From Lunatimonas sp. (lineage in GTDB: Bacteria; Bacteroidota; Bacteroidia; Cytophagales; Cyclobacteriaceae): a DNA stretch of 64,000 nucleotides. The stretch spans positions 124,001-188,000 of the forward strand of contig NZ_JAFIEU010000045.1 of assembly GCF_020832325.1 (NCBI RefSeq). Reading direction: 5' to 3'. A program made the translations under genes and the position numbers. Below the pieces are notes generated by a model, which worked only from the letters and a program-made list of their open reading frames with translations, did not search any database and was not told where the DNA came from. This document shows, one piece after another, positions 36,948 to 45,873 of this stretch (position 1 is its first letter; every line of letters begins with the position of its first letter).

Positions 36948-38558
36948 ATGAGAAAATTGAGAATCCTGTATGTCCTCCTTGTTTTTTTAGGGTCCAGTCT
37001 CGCTTGGGCCCAGGTGCCGGAGGTTCCTTCCGTGATTTACTTTGCAGATATGACCTTGCGCCTAAACGAGCAGGCAAAAAGGGAGATTCAAGCAGATGTA
37101 AATGCGCTTTACCGAAACCCAAATTACTTTCAGATTAAACTGGATAGGGTAAATCTTTACATGCCGATTGTGGAGCGCGTCTTGAGAGAACAAGGAGTAC
37201 CCGATGATATGAAATACCTGGTGATACAGGAAAGCAGCCTGATTTCGGATGCCGTATCCACATCCAACGCCGTAGGGTTCTGGCAATTTAAAAAAGGAAC
37301 CGCTGAGGAAGTTTTTATGCGCGTGGACAATCAGGTGGATGAACGCAAAAACATCGTTTCCTCTACACGAGGAGCAGCACTCTACCTTAAAAAACATCAA
37401 GGTCACCTCAACAACTGGGCTACTGCCTTGGTATCCTATCAGATGGGACTGGGAGGCGCAAGGGGGTACTTTGGCGATCAATACAAGGGTAAGCGTACCA
37501 TGGATATTGATCGAAACTCCCATTGGTACCTCAAAAAATACCTAGCCCATAAAATCGCCTTTGAAGGACAGACCGGCAAGTTGGTCAGTAACGGGGATTA
37601 CCTGCACGAATATCCGGTAAAAGGACCGACTACGCTCGCCCAATTGGCCAAACAACTTGGCGTAAGTGAAAATCACCTCAAAGAATACAACAAATGGGCG
37701 GCTACCGGAAACATTCCCGGAGACAAAACCTATGTGGTCACCTACATTCAAAAAGGCATCGTACCTGTCAGGCCTGCTATTCAAACGGATCTTCCCCCGG
37801 CCGGTACCGGACAGGAACTTGCGCAAAGCAGCAATGCTTCAGCATACCCAAAGGTCACTGGAAACACCTCTAAAGCCACACAGAAAGGACAGGTCAGCGT
37901 AAACGGCATCAAAGCAGTTTTGGCCGCAAATAGTGGTCCAGTGGAAAAGCTTGCTAGCCAGGTGGACATGAAAGAGCGCAAACTGCGAAGGCTCAATGAC
38001 CTTGGAAAGTCTGATCCCGTTGTGGCAGGCCAATATTATTACACCAAACGAAAAAAAGGGAAAGCAGAAGCAGAGGAACACGTGGTGCAGCCTGGAGAGA
38101 CCCTGTGGAAGATTTCTCAACTACACGGAATAAGGGTACACTCCCTCAAGGCAAAGAACCGGATATACAAAGACAGTGATTTAAAACCGGGTATGGTTCT
38201 GAAGCTGCAAGACTACCGCAAAAGAGGTGAAGAGATTCAGATTGTATCACCTACCCGACGGATTGCTCCTCCGACGCAAGCCAGTACTCATACCGCAGAT
38301 TCTGGCACTGCTACCAGAACCACACCGTCCGGCACGTCCATTCAGACGGTACCATGGCAGTCTTCGGGTACTCCAACGCCCTCTGCTCCCGCTGCGTCTG
38401 CCGCTCAACAGGTGATCGAACACGTGGTAGAACCGGGAGATACACTGTACGCTATTTCGCGTAAACACCAGGTGAGTGTAGACCAATTGCGGCAATGGAA
38501 TCAAATTGGCGAAGACAACATCCTAAAAGTGGGACAAAAGATCGTCATTCGAAAGTAA
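36948..38558 (+). CDS. MltD-like lytic transglycosylase with LysM repeats
   Basis: This 536-residue exported enzyme cleaves peptidoglycan glycan strands. A signal peptide (VLLVFLGSSLAWAQ) is followed by an SLT/goose-lysozyme-type domain, with the catalytic Glu in MKYLVIQESSLISDAVS, the SNAVGFWQFKKGTA segment and YQMGLGGARGYF. A degenerate LysM-like module (TLAQLAKQLGVSENHLKEYN) comes next. After a linker come two clear LysM modules (HVVQPGETLWKISQLHG near residue 385 and HVVEPGDTLYAISRKHQ at the C-terminus). A Thr/Ser/Pro/Ala linker separates the last two. It starts 10 bp after the methyltransferase stop. Confidence 0.93.
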   Translation: MRKLRILYVLLVFLGSSLAWAQVPEVPSVIYFADMTLRLNEQAKREIQADVNALYRNPNYFQIKLDRVNLYMPIVERVLREQGVPDDMKYLVIQESSLISDAVSTSNAVGFWQFKKGTAEEVFMRVDNQVDERKNIVSSTRGAALYLKKHQGHLNNWATALVSYQMGLGGARGYFGDQYKGKRTMDIDRNSHWYLKKYLAHKIAFEGQTGKLVSNGDYLHEYPVKGPTTLAQLAKQLGVSENHLKEYNKWAATGNIPGDKTYVVTYIQKGIVPVRPAIQTDLPPAGTGQELAQSSNASAYPKVTGNTSKATQKGQVSVNGIKAVLAANSGPVEKLASQVDMKERKLRRLNDLGKSDPVVAGQYYYTKRKKGKAEAEEHVVQPGETLWKISQLHGIRVHSLKAKNRIYKDSDLKPGMVLKLQDYRKRGEEIQIVSPTRRIAPPTQASTHTADSGTATRTTPSGTSIQTVPWQSSGTPTPSAPAASAAQQVIEHVVEPGDTLYAISRKHQVSVDQLRQWNQIGEDNILKVGQKIVIRK

Positions 38559-38589
38559 TCGTTTTGTCTACCAGCATCACAAATACCGC

Positions 38590-39588
38590 ATGAAGTTCGT
38601 TTTTTATATAGCCCTATTTTTGTCGCTGTGCGGTCGGGTAGGTCAGCTCCAAGGCCAAGACGTGGGAAATCTAAGCAGGGCAGACACCGTCATCATCAGT
38701 GGAGACACCCTCATCATGTTGGGCGACTCCCTGATTTTTGCTCCGGTTGTAAAGGAAATCTACTGGAAAAAAGGTGGAAACTTTAACCTGAGTATACAAC
38801 AGGTGGCACTGAGCAACTGGTCCGCCGGTGGTGCCAGTTCATCGGCGCTAAATACCGGCCTATTGTTATTTGCAAATTACAAAAAGGACGACAAAATCTG
38901 GGATACCAGGCTAACGGTGAACTACGGACTAAACCGACAGACAGGAAGGGCTTTTCCTACCAGAAAGACAAACGACAACTTTATTTTCATCAGCAAATAT
39001 GGCCGGGAAATTTCGAAGAGCATGTATCTGTCCACCCAGATTGATGCCCGCACGCAACTGTTGCGGGGCTTTCGGTACTTCAGACCTGCCGGTGCCGAGC
39101 AGGATGCCCGTTCCCGAATTTCCGATTTGCTCAGTCCCGGGTATATTCAGTCATCCACAGGTCTAAACTACCAGAAGGAGTACAAAAATAATAACAAGTT
39201 CTCTGCGATCATATCTCCCTTCACGGGGCGTTTTACGGTAGTAATGGACGATTCGCTGAGCCGTGCGGGCGCCTTTGGGGTGATACCGGGCGAGAATGTA
39301 CGTGCCGAAGCAGGTATTTCCCTCGCCTCCTCCATCGATACACAGGTAATGGAAAACATCCGATGGAAAGCAGATCTCAACCTCTTCTCCAATTACGAGC
39401 GGTTGGGAAACATGGTGGTGAATTTCAACTCCATCGTCACCATGAAGGTAAATCGCTACATCACCACCCGCATTGAAACAGTATTGATCTACGACGAACG
39501 TGTGTTTATCCAACAGGATGACGGTACTTCAAAGCGGGCTATACAACTTCAAAACCTGATTAATTTCGGGGTAGGAATTGATTTTTAG
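38590..39588 (+). CDS. DUF3078 exported outer-membrane-type protein
   Basis: This 332-residue protein has a signal peptide (ALFLSLCGRVGQLQGQ) and the DUF3078 signature, with NLSIQQVALSNWSAGGASS early and beta-barrel-like strands to the C-terminal NLINFGVGIDF. The terminal aromatic residue is typical of outer-membrane barrels. The family is Bacteroidota-specific with no established function. It follows the lytic transglycosylase by 31 bp and converges on dnaX. Confidence 0.88.
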   Translation: MKFVFYIALFLSLCGRVGQLQGQDVGNLSRADTVIISGDTLIMLGDSLIFAPVVKEIYWKKGGNFNLSIQQVALSNWSAGGASSSALNTGLLLFANYKKDDKIWDTRLTVNYGLNRQTGRAFPTRKTNDNFIFISKYGREISKSMYLSTQIDARTQLLRGFRYFRPAGAEQDARSRISDLLSPGYIQSSTGLNYQKEYKNNNKFSAIISPFTGRFTVVMDDSLSRAGAFGVIPGENVRAEAGISLASSIDTQVMENIRWKADLNLFSNYERLGNMVVNFNSIVTMKVNRYITTRIETVLIYDERVFIQQDDGTSKRAIQLQNLINFGVGIDF

Positions 39589-39608
39589 TGTCAAACTCCG
39601 ATTTTTTC

Positions 39609-40182
39609 TTAAAAATCAGTCTCTAAATCGAATCTGGTTTTCAGCTCTTTAAGTGCCGGAGACTTTTCCAACAGGTACCTTAACTTGTCACTGGAAGTGT
39701 ATAGATTTTTGGATTGATTGGGTGCTTCTTCCTGTATTTCGCAGGTAACATCCACGCGGGCATGGAGCAGTTTTTTCCGAAACAAGCCCGTCAACTCCGG
39801 CTTACATTTCAAAAAGATATCCCTTTGCAGCTCCCCTGCGAGCAAAAAGTGAATGGCGTCCTCCCGAATCTCGAATGGCTGCCTCAACACAGCTACCTCC
39901 ATATTCTTGTGAGCCGCTTTGTAATCAATGATGATTTCATCTAATACGGCCGTCACCGATTCTTTTTCCAAAGGAGCACCGACTTGACTAGCATCCTCCT
40001 GTTCTTTTTTCACATCCTCCTTGGGTGGTACGACAGCCGGAATGGGTCTTTCCTTTACCTGGTTTGTTGCTTGTCGAAGGTTGGACGGAATGGAAAGCGT
40101 CTTTTTTACCACGGGAGCCTCTGCCGAACCCGAAACAGGATGGGTAGTAGCAGAGGCCGGTTTCAGCTCAGGTGCTAAGCTT
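39609..40182 (-). CDS. dnaX: DnaX tau-specific C-terminal region, read in the -1 frame
   Basis: This open frame of 190 codons continues dnaX in the -1 frame after the A10 tract, reading AGC TTA GCA CCT and on without a stop. It starts with a Pro/Ala/Ser/Thr-rich linker (LAPELKPASATTHPV) and continues into VVKKTLSIPSNLRQ. It ends with an alpha-helical domain (DEIIIDYKAAHKN, FLLAGELQRDIFLK, LRYLLEKSPALKEL), as expected for the tau tail that contacts the polymerase. There is no obvious independent start near the join: a GTG at 40112 has no ribosome-binding signal. Joined to the upstream frame with one -1 shift it gives a 571-residue tau (572 codons including stop), which is normal for the phylum. 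Separate translation is unlikely. Confidence 0.82.
40117..40157 (-). other. Inverted repeat downstream of the dnaX slippery site
   Basis: GCCTCTGC at 40117-40124 is the exact complement of GCAGAGGC at 40150-40157. In the mRNA this forms an 8-bp stem around a 25-nt loop that can hold an inner 4-bp stem (ACCC with GGGT). The stem begins 23 nt after the A10 tract, farther than usual for a stimulatory structure. A smaller 5-bp hairpin (GCTTA with TGAGC) sits directly after the tract. Confidence 0.45.
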
Positions 40183-41323
40183 TTTTTTTTGACTCTTCCT
40201 GTGCCAGGGCCGCAAGAGATATGGTACTGGGAAGGTTGGCCAATTTCATCAGAAGCAACTCGACGTGAAGGCGTTGATTCTTACTACTCTTATAGGAAAG
40301 GTCCGCCTGATTTGCCATATTCAATGCAGTGAGCAAGAATGACAAAGAGGTTTTTTCGGATTGCTCCTTGTATCGCTGCTTTGCACCCTCCGACACCTGC
40401 AACAAATGTAGTGTGGATGGATCCTTACAAACCATCAGCTCGCGAAAATGCTCCGACAATCCAACCAAAAAATTATGTGCATCGAAACCCTTTTTGAGAA
40501 TTTCATCAAAGATCAACAGGGAGGATGAGATACTCTCGTCCAACAACGCATCCGTCACCTTGAAATAATACTCGTAGTCAAGTATATGGAGGTTGTTGAT
40601 CGTCTCTTGATAGGTGAGTTTATTGCCATCCGAAAAAGTAACGATCAGGTCAAAGATAGAAAGCGCGTCTCTTAGCGCGCCATCGGCTTTGGTAGCAATA
40701 AGCCGAAGCGCTTCCTCCTCGTACGTGATACCTTCTTTTTCTGCAATGTACTTAAGATGCTCTGTAATATCACTTATTTGTATCCTATTGAAGTCAAAAA
40801 TCTGACAGCGGGAAAGGATAGTTGGAATAATTTTATGCTTTTCGGTGGTTGCCAATATAAAGATCGCATACTTCGGAGGCTCCTCCAGAGTCTTCAAAAA
40901 AGCATTAAATGCCTGATTGGAAAGCATGTGAACCTCATCGATAATATACACCTTAAAGCGTCCCTTTTGGGGCGCATAGCGAACCTGATCTACCAGGTTA
41001 CGAATATCGTCTACGGAATTGTTTGAGGCTGCGTCCAGCTCGTGTACATTGAATGAGCTGTTTGCTTTAAAGGAAAGGCAAGAATCGCATTGGTCGCAGG
41101 CCTCAAAATCTGCGGTTCGGTTCTCGCAGTTGATGGTTTTGGCAAGGATACGCGCACAGGTAGTCTTACCCACCCCCCTTGGTCCGCAGAATAGAAATGC
41201 CTGGGCCAAATGGTCATTCTTAATGGCGTTTTTCAGCGTGGTGGTGATATGTTGCTGTCCCACTACACTCTTAAAATCAGAAGGCCTGTATTTCCTTGCA
41301 GAGACTACAAAATTTTCCATCAC
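40175..41323 (-). CDS. dnaX: DNA polymerase III clamp-loader subunit, gamma form
   Basis: DnaX is the ATPase of the clamp loader that opens and loads the beta clamp. This 382-residue frame holds the AAA+ module: Walker A GPRGVGKTTCA, the four-cysteine zinc site (CENRTADFEACDQCDSC), Walker B YIIDEVHMLS and sensor/SRC motif TILSRCQIFDF. The clamp-loader collar helices follow to about residue 370. It ends EESKKKA and stop, in a run of ten A residues followed by GCT TAG. The tau domain continues in the -1 frame at 39609..40182. So this ORF is the gamma product, and full-length tau needs a frameshift. A convergent DUF3078 gene ends just beyond. The ATG at 41323 is preceded by an AT-rich region. 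Confidence 0.93.
   Translation of the reverse strand: MMENFVVSARKYRPSDFKSVVGQQHITTTLKNAIKNDHLAQAFLFCGPRGVGKTTCARILAKTINCENRTADFEACDQCDSCLSFKANSSFNVHELDAASNNSVDDIRNLVDQVRYAPQKGRFKVYIIDEVHMLSNQAFNAFLKTLEEPPKYAIFILATTEKHKIIPTILSRCQIFDFNRIQISDITEHLKYIAEKEGITYEEEALRLIATKADGALRDALSIFDLIVTFSDGNKLTYQETINNLHILDYEYYFKVTDALLDESISSSLLIFDEILKKGFDAHNFLVGLSEHFRELMVCKDPSTLHLLQVSEGAKQRYKEQSEKTSLSFLLTALNMANQADLSYKSSKNQRLHVELLLMKLANLPSTISLAALAQEESKKKA
40181..40190 (-). promoter_or_regulatory. A10 slippery tract in dnaX (programmed frameshift or transcriptional slippage site)
   Basis: On the coding strand ten consecutive A residues are read TCA AAA AAA AAA GCT TAG in the zero frame, so the stop falls two codons after the tract. 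A -1 slip reads AAA AGC TTA and enters the long tau frame. An AGGA sequence lies 8-11 nt upstream, like the Shine-Dalgarno stimulator in E. coli dnaX. An A-run of this length also favours RNA-polymerase slippage, as in Thermus dnaX. A sequencing indel in the homopolymer cannot be excluded from the sequence alone. Confidence 0.7.
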
Positions 41324-41410
41324 CGCAAGTTATAAAATTAATCGAAATCTACCGACTAGCCCTTTGGAATTTAAACATCCAAGAGCCCTACCCTTTTGAT
41401 TCTTTGAGGA

Positions 41411-42217
41411 TTAAAAATCCAGCGACAAGCCGGTTTTGAAGGCGAAAATAACATTCGTGACCGGAACAATCGGACGGTTTTCGTAGCTAATGTCAAAGGA
41501 ATTGGTGAGCGAAAACCGGTCGGTAATCTTGGTGTTGATAATCGTGGAGCTATTTATTCGCTGCCGAAAATCCGAGATGGAACGATCGTAACCCACTTGG
41601 TAATAATTGACAAGATTCACGTCCACATACTCGTTTAAAGTTGCCCGTAACGAAAAATAATTTGAACTCTTCACTAAGCTAACCTCCACAATTTCCTCCC
41701 TGTAGGGATGCTGCCAAGTCTCCCATTCTTGCAATCCCCCAAATGCTACTGTAAACGTGACTCGGTCACTCTTTACCATATTGACCCGCAGCGATCCACC
41801 TACCAACAGACGTGGATCAAGCCCCCTGAAATTATCGAAGGAATATTGTCCATATACCTCGTAGTTGACCATTCTCTCCCTTAGAAAGTTGACCCGACCA
41901 TGCACAAAGCCAAAATTTAAAAAGTCCGCATCGTTGATCCTGAGGTAGTCAAAGTTTGAGACAAACACATAGGCGTGGTCTTTGGGAAAATAGATGGCAT
42001 TTACGTCCAGATTATATCCAAAGAGATTCACAGGATCATCCACCCCCGCACTTCGGTTAAATACATTGAGGCCAAAGGTCGTTTTAAACTGAAAATACCT
42101 AGCCGTATCCTTTTCCATGCGTAGGCGTTCTATGTTTAAAATCTGGGTATACGCTGTCTCACCCGCGGCCATTACAATCACTAAAAAGCAAAAGATAAAT
42201 TTGTATATTCTGATCAA
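41411..42217 (-). CDS. DUF481-like outer membrane beta-barrel protein
   Basis: This 268-residue exported protein starts at a TTG at 42217 that precedes a signal-like sequence (IRIYKFIFCFLVIVMAAGETAYTQ). The frame is open further upstream to 42373, but that part overlaps the neighbouring GNAT gene and has no signal peptide, so it is rejected. The mature part is rich in alternating beta-strands (YVFVSNFDYLRIN, FVHGRVNFLRER, FSLTNSFDISYENRP) and ends with FKTGLSLDF, terminal Phe, as in outer-membrane barrels. DUF481 (salt-induced outer membrane protein-like) is the closest family I can suggest. Function unknown. Confidence 0.75.
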   Translation of the reverse strand: MIRIYKFIFCFLVIVMAAGETAYTQILNIERLRMEKDTARYFQFKTTFGLNVFNRSAGVDDPVNLFGYNLDVNAIYFPKDHAYVFVSNFDYLRINDADFLNFGFVHGRVNFLRERMVNYEVYGQYSFDNFRGLDPRLLVGGSLRVNMVKSDRVTFTVAFGGLQEWETWQHPYREEIVEVSLVKSSNYFSLRATLNEYVDVNLVNYYQVGYDRSISDFRQRINSSTIINTKITDRFSLTNSFDISYENRPIVPVTNVIFAFKTGLSLDF

Positions 42218-42252
42218 AACAACTATTTTTTTTTTAAAAACTGATCTGATTC

Positions 42253-43122
42253 TTATCCCAATTCCGGCCCACAGATGGCAAATAAACGGGATGTATCTCC
42301 CGGATGATCCTTCCCCTTTAGGTACATACGAAACAGTTCCCGCTGCACATGAAACCCACAAGATTCGAGCCAAGAGACCCAGCCCTGTTTTATCTTGGGA
42401 ACGTCGATCACCCAGGATACGTCCCTGTATTTCTCCATGGAGTGCGCAAGCAATAACTTGGCAATGGCATCGTCATTGGCAACCAAAGGCCCGAGATGCA
42501 CATAACGGGTCCCTTTTCTGGCCAATAAGTAGCCGCTGACTTTGCCGGCGTCCACAAATCCGCAGGCCAGTGCTGGCAAGCTTCGGAGGTTGTGCAACAA
42601 TACCTCGGTGCGGTCTGCCCCAAATACCTCCCTATCTAAGTCGTAAATGTCGCTCATATGCGATACATCCAGTTTCTTCACCCGCTGCATACTGACTCCC
42701 TCCTTCCAATCGTCTGGCGCTTCAGGCGAAGTAGCTACCATTCTCAGAAGCGTATATTCCTCTTCAAATCCAAGCTGTCGGTATACAGGAAACCCCGCCG
42801 GTGTGGCATCCAATTTAATTGAGGCTACCCTGTTGAGCGATTGGATCACTGCTTTCATCAGCATTTTACTAATACCCTGACCTCTATAGGAGCGGTTCAC
42901 CAGCATCATGCCTATCCATGCAACCCGATTTGCATAGTTGATACCCACGACGGTCCCAACCACTTTGTCATCCTCCACGGCTACCAAGCAACTGGCAGGA
43001 GCCATACGAAGAAATAGATCCCAATCATCCCGGGTTTGGTTCCAGCCCTCTGCATCTTTGAGTTCCATGGCGGCGTCTAGGTCTGCGGCAGTCATCAGAC
43101 GAATATCGGTTGGCATGGGCAC
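42253..43122 (-). CDS. GNAT family N-acetyltransferase
   Basis: This 289-residue protein has an N-terminal GNAT domain with the acetyl-CoA pyrophosphate-binding motif YRGQGISKMLMKAV near residue 80. A C-terminal second domain of similar style follows (CGFVDAGKVSGYLLARKG, LHLGPL-like VHLGPLVANDDAIAKLLL). This double architecture matches GNAT proteins of the Acetyltransf_18 type. The substrate is unknown. It lies 36 bp upstream of the DUF481-like start on the same strand. Confidence 0.88.
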   Translation of the reverse strand: MPMPTDIRLMTAADLDAAMELKDAEGWNQTRDDWDLFLRMAPASCLVAVEDDKVVGTVVGINYANRVAWIGMMLVNRSYRGQGISKMLMKAVIQSLNRVASIKLDATPAGFPVYRQLGFEEEYTLLRMVATSPEAPDDWKEGVSMQRVKKLDVSHMSDIYDLDREVFGADRTEVLLHNLRSLPALACGFVDAGKVSGYLLARKGTRYVHLGPLVANDDAIAKLLLAHSMEKYRDVSWVIDVPKIKQGWVSWLESCGFHVQRELFRMYLKGKDHPGDTSRLFAICGPELG

Positions 43123-43226
43123 GTTGTTATAATCAGCTGTGAGTTTGATCCGAAACTAGGAAAAGCAACCCAAATTTCAAAAATTCAGGAGGGATGATAT
43201 CGTACTTCTCTAGGAGCCTAAGCTTA

Positions 43227-44399
43227 CTATTCAGTATCCCGAAATGTTGACTCTGAGATATCTAGCCGGTATATACGGAATAAATCTTCCTCTCTAGCTG
43301 GATTTTCCGCTCCAATGGCAAACAATTCCCCCTCACGAACACCTATATTATTGGCTTGAAAAACCTCGGGGACAAAATCACCCAAAGTGTTACCCTCCAG
43401 GTCACCTATCCATAGGCGTCGTTTATATTTTTCGTCCATGCGCTCTCTCAGTACAATGCGCTCCTCAACACCCATATTCTCCTGAAACGCGCTTACGTCC
43501 GCAGGACTATATCCCGGGAAATACGAGATCAGGAGAAATTCGTTAAAACGGACGATACTTTCAATTTTTCCGCCCAATAAAAACAGTCCAATATCGGTTC
43601 CTACCTCGGCATTTTCACTTCCTTGGAAGTAATGATAGTCCTTTAGCGAGGGTTTAAACTGAGAAATCAGCTCATGAGGTGGATCTGCATCGTATAGGTA
43701 AACCACAGGCTCAATCCCGTAGGCAACATAAATGAATCCGTCTGAAATACAGAAAGCTGGCCACCAAGATCCCGACGGAAAGTATTTGCCGTTTTTGAAC
43801 AAGCTCCCCGTTGGAAAGTTGGCAAAAATCTCCTTTTTACCAGTTGATGGATCAAGCCACTTAAGTAAGTGCACTGCTTCGTAGCTTGTAGGTCCCTCGT
43901 TTTCCCTAGTTCGTGACCCCTGGTCGAAATATAACAAGCGGTTACCATGTTTGGCAAAACTTCTACCAAAAGTCCGTTGTGCAAAAGCGTGGGGCTCCAT
44001 TTTCTCTTCCTTCACCGAACTAACAAGCTTTCCCGACAGCTCATAGGTATTGAAACCTACAAATCCATACGCTAAAAAATGATGGTTGTCCATGAAGGTT
44101 AACGGTGCCATCAGTGCCCCATATCTGTCTGGTACATCTCCAAACTTGGTATAGGAATGCAAGATATTACCCTCAAAATCGGCCACAAAAATTTCCTCAC
44201 CAAATTCCCTATGGTCCATAAATAGAATGCGTCGTGCTCCGGGATATATATCATGGACAACTGGCTTGCCTATAAACGGAATTTCCATGCTATCTACCGG
44301 AACCAACATCAATTCCACAGGCAATTCTGCCACACGCTCCCGGTCGCTAGGCTTGGCGCACGCTATTGTCAGAAAAATAGATAACCATAGGAATCGCAT
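43227..44399 (-). CDS. Predicted beta-propeller lipoprotein (DUF4221-like)
   Basis: This 390-residue protein has a short leader ending in the lipobox TIACAKPS, so it is a lipoprotein. The mature part alternates strands typical of 6-bladed propellers (FVADFEGNILHSYTKFGDVP, LKWLDPSTGKKEIFANFPTG, RLWIGDLEGNTLGDFVPEVF). The general pattern matches Bacteroidota propeller lipoproteins of the DUF4221 kind, but I am not certain of the family. There is no catalytic motif. It stands alone between the GNAT gene and the dnaN terminator. Confidence 0.75.
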   Translation of the reverse strand: MRFLWLSIFLTIACAKPSDRERVAELPVELMLVPVDSMEIPFIGKPVVHDIYPGARRILFMDHREFGEEIFVADFEGNILHSYTKFGDVPDRYGALMAPLTFMDNHHFLAYGFVGFNTYELSGKLVSSVKEEKMEPHAFAQRTFGRSFAKHGNRLLYFDQGSRTRENEGPTSYEAVHLLKWLDPSTGKKEIFANFPTGSLFKNGKYFPSGSWWPAFCISDGFIYVAYGIEPVVYLYDADPPHELISQFKPSLKDYHYFQGSENAEVGTDIGLFLLGGKIESIVRFNEFLLISYFPGYSPADVSAFQENMGVEERIVLRERMDEKYKRRLWIGDLEGNTLGDFVPEVFQANNIGVREGELFAIGAENPAREEDLFRIYRLDISESTFRDTE

Positions 44400-44442
44400 A
44401 CAGCAAGATACGCCTAATTTTTTAATTTAAAAATGACCAAAA

Positions 44443-44476
44443 CAAAAACCTCCCCCAAACAAGCGCCTGGAGGAGG
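44443..44476 (-). terminator. Terminator after dnaN
   Basis: On the reverse strand CCTCCTCC pairs with GGGGGAGG (8 bp, one T-G wobble) around a 12-nt loop, followed by TTTTTGTTTT. It lies 40 bp past the dnaN stop. Confidence 0.78.
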
Positions 44477-44515
44477 AAAAATGGGATATCGGCTGGCAGC
44501 CGGGCGAAATAGGTT

Positions 44516-45640
44516 TTATACGTAATTGCTCAGCATAACCGGCATCACGAGCATCAGGATGTCTTCGTTGTCTTTCATATCCGATGGGGTGATCAGTCCT
44601 GCACGATTTGGCGCACTGAACTTCAGGGTAATTTCCCTGGAATTGATATTGTTCAGCATTTCCACCAAAAACTTAGCATTAAACCCGATCTCGATATCCT
44701 CTCCCTCGTGTACGCAGCTTAAGCGTTCATTCGCCTCGTTGGAAAAGTCCAGATCTTCCGCAGAAATCTGAAGCTCACTACCCGTCAGTTTGAGCCTCAC
44801 TTGATGGGTAGTCTTATTGGCATAGATGGCAATGCGGCGAAGCGAACCCAAAAACTCCAAGCGATCAATGGTCATGTCGTTGTTGTTGTCCAAGGGAATA
44901 ACGTTCTCATAATCGGGGAAACGCTCGTCGATAAGCCTACAGATCATTTTGATATTGTTAAACTTAAAGTATGCGTTGGAACTGTTAAATTCTACACTTA
45001 CGGGCACATTATCAGAGGGAAGCGTAGCCTTTAGCAAGTTGAGGGCCTTCCGTGGTATGATGATACTCGCTGCCTCTGAAGAAACAATATCCACCCTTCT
45101 ATACCGAATTAAGCGGTGACCATCTGTGGCTACAAAAGTTGTGTTCGTGTCACTAAGGTTTACAAAAACCCCTGTCATGGCAGGCCTAAGTTCATCTCCA
45201 CTCGTGGCAAAGATAGTATTGTTGATAGCGCTGCTCAATACTTCGGTGGACATATCCACCGTAGTCGCATTACTCACAACCGGGATCTTTGGGAAATCCG
45301 TCGCGTTTTCGCCTGCCAATTTATATCGGCCATTGTCCGAGCTAATTTCGATGCTGTAGGTTTCTTTATCGATACTGAATGTCACAGGCTGCTCTGGCAG
45401 ATTCTTCAGCGTCTCGATCAAAATCTTTGCGGGAACCGCAATATTTCCGTCTTCCTTGGCTTCTACTTCTATATCCGTGATCATGGATGTCTGCAAATCA
45501 GAAGCTGTTACGGTGAGTTTGCTATCCTTGATTTCAAAAAGAAAATTCTCCAAAATGGGCACTACCGGATTCGTGGTCACCACACCATTGATAGAAGACA
45601 GATGCTTTAAAAGCGAAGAAGAAGAAACAATAAATTTCAT
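44516..45640 (-). CDS. dnaN: DNA polymerase III beta sliding clamp
   Basis: This 374-residue protein has three clamp domains and normal length. Conserved regions include ILENFLFEIKDSKLTVTASD in domain I and RPAMTGVFVNL and TDGHRLIRYRR in domain II. The C-terminal NEDILMLVMPVMLSNYV matches the MPMR-type tail that forms the peptide-binding pocket. It encircles DNA and tethers polymerases, and is loaded by the DnaX-containing clamp loader encoded 3.2 kb away. dnaA and recF are not adjacent, the usual situation in Bacteroidota. It is monocistronic, ending at a terminator. Confidence 0.97.
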   Translation of the reverse strand: MKFIVSSSSLLKHLSSINGVVTTNPVVPILENFLFEIKDSKLTVTASDLQTSMITDIEVEAKEDGNIAVPAKILIETLKNLPEQPVTFSIDKETYSIEISSDNGRYKLAGENATDFPKIPVVSNATTVDMSTEVLSSAINNTIFATSGDELRPAMTGVFVNLSDTNTTFVATDGHRLIRYRRVDIVSSEAASIIIPRKALNLLKATLPSDNVPVSVEFNSSNAYFKFNNIKMICRLIDERFPDYENVIPLDNNNDMTIDRLEFLGSLRRIAIYANKTTHQVRLKLTGSELQISAEDLDFSNEANERLSCVHEGEDIEIGFNAKFLVEMLNNINSREITLKFSAPNRAGLITPSDMKDNEDILMLVMPVMLSNYV

Positions 45641-45873
45641 TTGGACTTGATTTATATTTGTTGGTCATTGCTGACCAGTTAGAACTGGGCAAAATCGTTG
45701 ATTTCTGGCTGGCAAAATAAAGTAATCGTTGTGATTTTTCCAGTACGGTACTGGTGTTTTTTTTACCTCGACATACAACAGGGTAAATTTAGAAATAAAA
45801 TCATTAAGGGCCTTGCCTATGGAGCGATTCCTTCGAAAGTTTTTTTGCAAAAACCAAGACTTGCCTTACCAAT

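Noticed and set aside
39603-39617. GATTTTT...AAAAATC hairpin between DUF3078 and dnaX
   Set aside because: The stem is almost all A-T, short, and overlaps the dnaX stop region; it may act as a weak terminator but is not supported.
39609-40112. Independent gene for a short protein starting at GTG 40112
   Set aside because: The frame continues upstream without a stop to the dnaX A-run, has DnaX-tau composition, and has no ribosome-binding signal. It is best read as the tau end of dnaX.
39609-41323. dnaX as an inactivated pseudogene
   Set aside because: dnaX is essential, both frames are intact, and the break is precisely at a slippery homopolymer; a sequencing indel or programmed shift is far more likely.
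42218-42373. Extended N-terminus of the DUF481-like protein
   Set aside because: It lies mostly within the GNAT gene, encodes no signal peptide and has no start signal; the TTG at 42217 begins a proper leader.
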